From Opitutaceae bacterium (GTDB lineage: Bacteria; Verrucomicrobiota; Verrucomicrobiia; Opitutales; Opitutaceae): 64,000 nucleotides of DNA. The position numbers and the translations under genes were made by a program. The stretch is from positions 310,001 through 374,000 of the forward strand of contig JABTUS010000005.1 in the NCBI GenBank assembly GCA_015075305.1. The letters are read 5' to 3'. A model generated the notes under the pieces. It was not told where the DNA came from, did no database searches, and saw only the letters and a program-made list of their open reading frames with translations. Of this stretch, positions 61,444 to 64,000 are shown piece after piece. Position 1 is the first letter of the stretch; every line of letters begins with the position of its first letter.

Positions 61444-64000
61444 ATGCCTCCTTCATATCCGGATCCGGCCACGCTCCATAACTCACTTTTCCGCTCGCTC
61501 CGGCAAACCTTCATGGGAGCGCGACTTGCGCGGGGCGCGTTTGGCGCCATTCTCCTTGCGTGTCTCGTGGTCGGCACCGGCTTCTCCACAGCCCATGCAC
61601 AGACCGCCCCGACATTGGTAAATACGCTGCGCGACTACACCACCGTGCTGGGAGGCAGCAACACATGGACCTTGGTGGCCAACGGCTCCTTTCCCATGAA
61701 TTTCCAATGGCAGCGCCAGCCCGCGGGCCAGACCTCATGGGAAAACCTGTCGAACGGCAGCGAATACTCAGGCACGCAGACCGGCGTTTTTTCCGTCAAT
61801 TATGCGCAGCAGATCATGAACGGTGACAAGTTCCGCTGCGTGGTCAGCAACACCAACGGCAGTGTCACCTCCAACACCGTCACGCTGACCGTCGCCCCCA
61901 TGCCGCAGGCTCCATCGGTCCTCACGCAGCCCATCAGTCAGACAGTCTCCGTCGGCTATTCCGTGCTGCTGACGATCGATGTCGCGGGTGCTCCGACCCC
62001 CACCATCCAATGGTTCAAGGGCAGCAATGCAATCCCAGGGGCAACCGGGCCTTCGCTCTACATCCTGAGCCCCCAGCTCGACGACGCCGGCACCTACTAT
62101 GCAGAACTTGTCAACTCGTCCGGGTCCATCTACAGCGCCGGAGCCACGCTGAATGTCATCGCGACGGTGCCCTCCGTGGGCAGCTATCCCATCACGACAT
62201 TTGCAGGCAGTTCTATAGAGTCGGGCTCAGTCAACGGCGTCCGCACAAACGCCCGCTTCAACTCCCCCAATGGCATCGCCGTCGACTCCCTCGGAACGAT
62301 CTTCGTGGCCGACGAAGGCAACCACGTCATCCGCAGCATCCTTCCTGACGGCACCGTATCCATTCTTGCCGGCTCCGCCGGCTTTGGCGGCGCCACCGAT
62401 GGCAGCGCGCCCAATGCACGCTTCCGTTTTCCCAAGGGCGTTGCCATGGGCAATGCCGGTTTCGTGCTTGTCGCAGACACCTTCAATCACGCCATCCGGC
62501 GCGTCGCTCCGGACGGCACGGTTTCGACACTTGCCGGTTCACTTGGATCCAAGGGCACCGTGGACGGCACCGGCACTCAAGCCCGCTTCTCCGACCCCAC
62601 GGGCATAGCGGTCGACTCGTCAGGCACGATCTACGTCACCGACCGCACCGCACACACCATCCGAAAAGTTACGTCCCAGGGCGTGGTCTCCACCTTCGCC
62701 GGACTCGCCAACAATCCGGGAAGCTCCGATGGCACCGGCAGCGCCGCGCGATTCGACAACCCCACAGGCATTGGCGTCGATGCGGCAGGCAACGTGTATG
62801 TTTCCGATACGTTCAACAGCACCATCCGCAAGATTACGCCTGCGGGAGTTGTCACAACCCTTGCGGGCGCGCCCACGCAGGTTGGCAGCACCGACGGCAC
62901 AGCCACGCTCGCGCGGTTCCGCTTTCCGAACGGCATCGCCGTCGACGCAGCCGGCTTCGTCTATGTCGCCGATGGCAGCAATGCCGTGATCCGCAAGGTC
63001 AGCCCCTCCGGGGATGTCCTAACCATCTCCGGTCTGGCCGTGGTGCGTGGATCTGTCGACGGCACCGGCATCAACGCCCGATTCCAAACGCCGCTCGGCA
63101 TCGCGGTCGCCGGCAACGGCGATCTCTGGATCACCGATGTCAACCTGACCAATTCAGCGGGCACCATTCGGAAGGGCACCCTGCTTTCGGCTCCCCAGCC
63201 CGTCCTCAACCCTGCCGGACGCACGATCACGGCGGGGCAGTCCGTCTCATTCAATGCCACCGCAACCGGCACCGCACCCATTTCGTACCAGTGGCAGCGC
63301 CTGCCGGCCGGTCAGACCAACTGGGTGAACCTGCTGAATGGCCTGGATATCACCGGCGTGCACACGACGACGCTCTCCATCAGCAATGCCTCGCTTGGGC
63401 TCAATCACGACCAGTTCCGCTTGGCATTCACCAACGGACAGGGAACCGCCTTCTCCCAACCAGCCCTGCTCACGGTGAATGCCCTGATTGTCCCCGCAGC
63501 GATCGCAACGCCCCCTACCAGCCAGACCGTGACCGTGGGCAATCCCGCAAGTTTCACGGTGAATGCCACCGGCACGGGTCCGCTGACCTACCGCTGGGAG
63601 GCTCTGCTGCCCGCAAGCAGCATTTGGATTGATGTCGCAGGTCAACCCCAGGTGTTCACCGGCGGCACCACGGCCACCGTCGGCATAACCTCGACCACGC
63701 CGGTGCAAAGCGGAACCCAGTTCCGAGTCACAGTTTCCAACAGCGCCGCCACCGTCACGAGCCAGACCGTCACCCTTACCGTTCTCGGCGTCCCATCGCG
63801 CCTGGCCAATCTCTCGATTCGCGGCCCCGCGGGCACGGGAGAAAAGACGCTGATTCTCGGTTTTGTCGCCACAGGAACAGGCTCGAAGAATCTCATCCTG
63901 CGTGTCGTCGGCCCAACGCTCGCGCCGCTCGGCGTCCCCGGCGCGATGCCGGATCCGACACTGACACTGTACAGCGGCACGAATCCGGTTTCCATTGCGA
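61444..64000 (+). CDS. Large secreted Ig-like/NHL-repeat protein (runs off the window)
   Basis: An open frame of at least 852 codons reaches the window edge without a stop. A signal peptide (about residues 25-54, GAFGAILLACLVVGTGFSTAHAQ) is followed by two Ig-like domains (about 60-150 and 155-240), six NHL repeats of about 55 residues (about 245-570; each with a FADPxGIAVDxxGxxYVAD-type core), then two more Ig-like domains (about 585-785) and a region beginning LANLSIRGPAGTGEKTLILGFV. The last segment resembles the C-terminal repeat region of Opitutaceae surface proteins that end in an anchor; the anchor is outside the window. It may be a cell-surface adhesin or binding protein. ATG 61444 or ATG 61513 could be the start; either gives an export signal. 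Confidence 0.85.
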   Translation, partial: MPPSYPDPATLHNSLFRSLRQTFMGARLARGAFGAILLACLVVGTGFSTAHAQTAPTLVNTLRDYTTVLGGSNTWTLVANGSFPMNFQWQRQPAGQTSWENLSNGSEYSGTQTGVFSVNYAQQIMNGDKFRCVVSNTNGSVTSNTVTLTVAPMPQAPSVLTQPISQTVSVGYSVLLTIDVAGAPTPTIQWFKGSNAIPGATGPSLYILSPQLDDAGTYYAELVNSSGSIYSAGATLNVIATVPSVGSYPITTFAGSSIESGSVNGVRTNARFNSPNGIAVDSLGTIFVADEGNHVIRSILPDGTVSILAGSAGFGGATDGSAPNARFRFPKGVAMGNAGFVLVADTFNHAIRRVAPDGTVSTLAGSLGSKGTVDGTGTQARFSDPTGIAVDSSGTIYVTDRTAHTIRKVTSQGVVSTFAGLANNPGSSDGTGSAARFDNPTGIGVDAAGNVYVSDTFNSTIRKITPAGVVTTLAGAPTQVGSTDGTATLARFRFPNGIAVDAAGFVYVADGSNAVIRKVSPSGDVLTISGLAVVRGSVDGTGINARFQTPLGIAVAGNGDLWITDVNLTNSAGTIRKGTLLSAPQPVLNPAGRTITAGQSVSFNATATGTAPISYQWQRLPAGQTNWVNLLNGLDITGVHTTTLSISNASLGLNHDQFRLAFTNGQGTAFSQPALLTVNALIVPAAIATPPTSQTVTVGNPASFTVNATGTGPLTYRWEALLPASSIWIDVAGQPQVFTGGTTATVGITSTTPVQSGTQFRVTVSNSAATVTSQTVTLTVLGVPSRLANLSIRGPAGTGEKTLILGFVATGTGSKNLILRVVGPTLAPLGVPGAMPDPTLTLYSGTNPVSIA

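Overview
The window is a GC-rich, densely coded bacterial chromosome segment with no phage or insertion sequence. The gene families point to a Verrucomicrobiota bacterium, most likely of the Opitutaceae: a large c-type-heme membrane-bound dehydrogenase of the PVC type, a sulfatase beside a double alpha/beta-hydrolase, RhaI-type L-rhamnose isomerase, a YetA/PL26-like rhamnogalacturonan lyase with a divergent LacI regulator, a PrsR-like (PEP-CTERM/exopolysaccharide) sigma-54 regulator, and a very large Ig/NHL-repeat surface protein. This assignment is inference from gene content, not from a marker-gene comparison.

Layout. 1-9.8 kb: housekeeping and envelope genes (coiled-coil secreted protein, polyprenyl synthase, a two-gene split phosphotransacetylase module, MurJ, a bile-acid-symporter-like transporter, an old-yellow-enzyme reductase, an RluE-type pseudouridine synthase). 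9.9-16.7 kb: TonB-dependent receptor, tRNA-Phe, hybrid histidine kinase, tRNA-Tyr and a RES-type toxin/antitoxin pair. 16.8-20.3 kb: a minus-strand run of CDF metal transporter, an enolase paralogue with altered active-site residues, an APH-fold kinase overlapping it by 4 nt, and the remnant of a short-chain dehydrogenase. 20.4-39 kb: polysaccharide and sugar catabolism (hydrolase, sulfatase, rhamnose isomerase, heme dehydrogenase, S9-like protein, PL26 lyase, LacI), interrupted by an aminotransferase unit preceded by a candidate Val/Ile leader-peptide attenuator, and by a ribosome hibernation factor. 40-46 kb: MgtC/DUF4010 transporter, PrsR-like regulator, glycosyltransferase and WcaF-like acetyltransferase. 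45.4-51.5 kb: ruvC, TauE-like exporter, recF, cysteine desulfurase, gmhA-like isomerase, TPR protein and LptG-like permease. 51.7-56.2 kb: a complete five-gene branched-chain amino acid ABC transporter. 56.4-64 kb: htpG, a three-copy hairpin repeat, ppk1, a gcvR-like ACT protein and the start of the surface protein.

The most interesting item is at 24.2-25.9 kb. A 32-codon reading frame rich in Val and Ile codons is followed at once by a perfect 13-bp terminator hairpin with an 8-T run. The end of the reading frame can pair with the terminator's 5' arm. Downstream lie a 68-codon ORF and an aminotransferase joined by a GTGA overlap. This has the full layout of a translation-coupled transcription attenuator for branched-chain amino acid metabolism. 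Second is the enolase-like/kinase pair: E168 and H373 (yeast numbering) are replaced by Asp and Ala while the other catalytic residues are kept.
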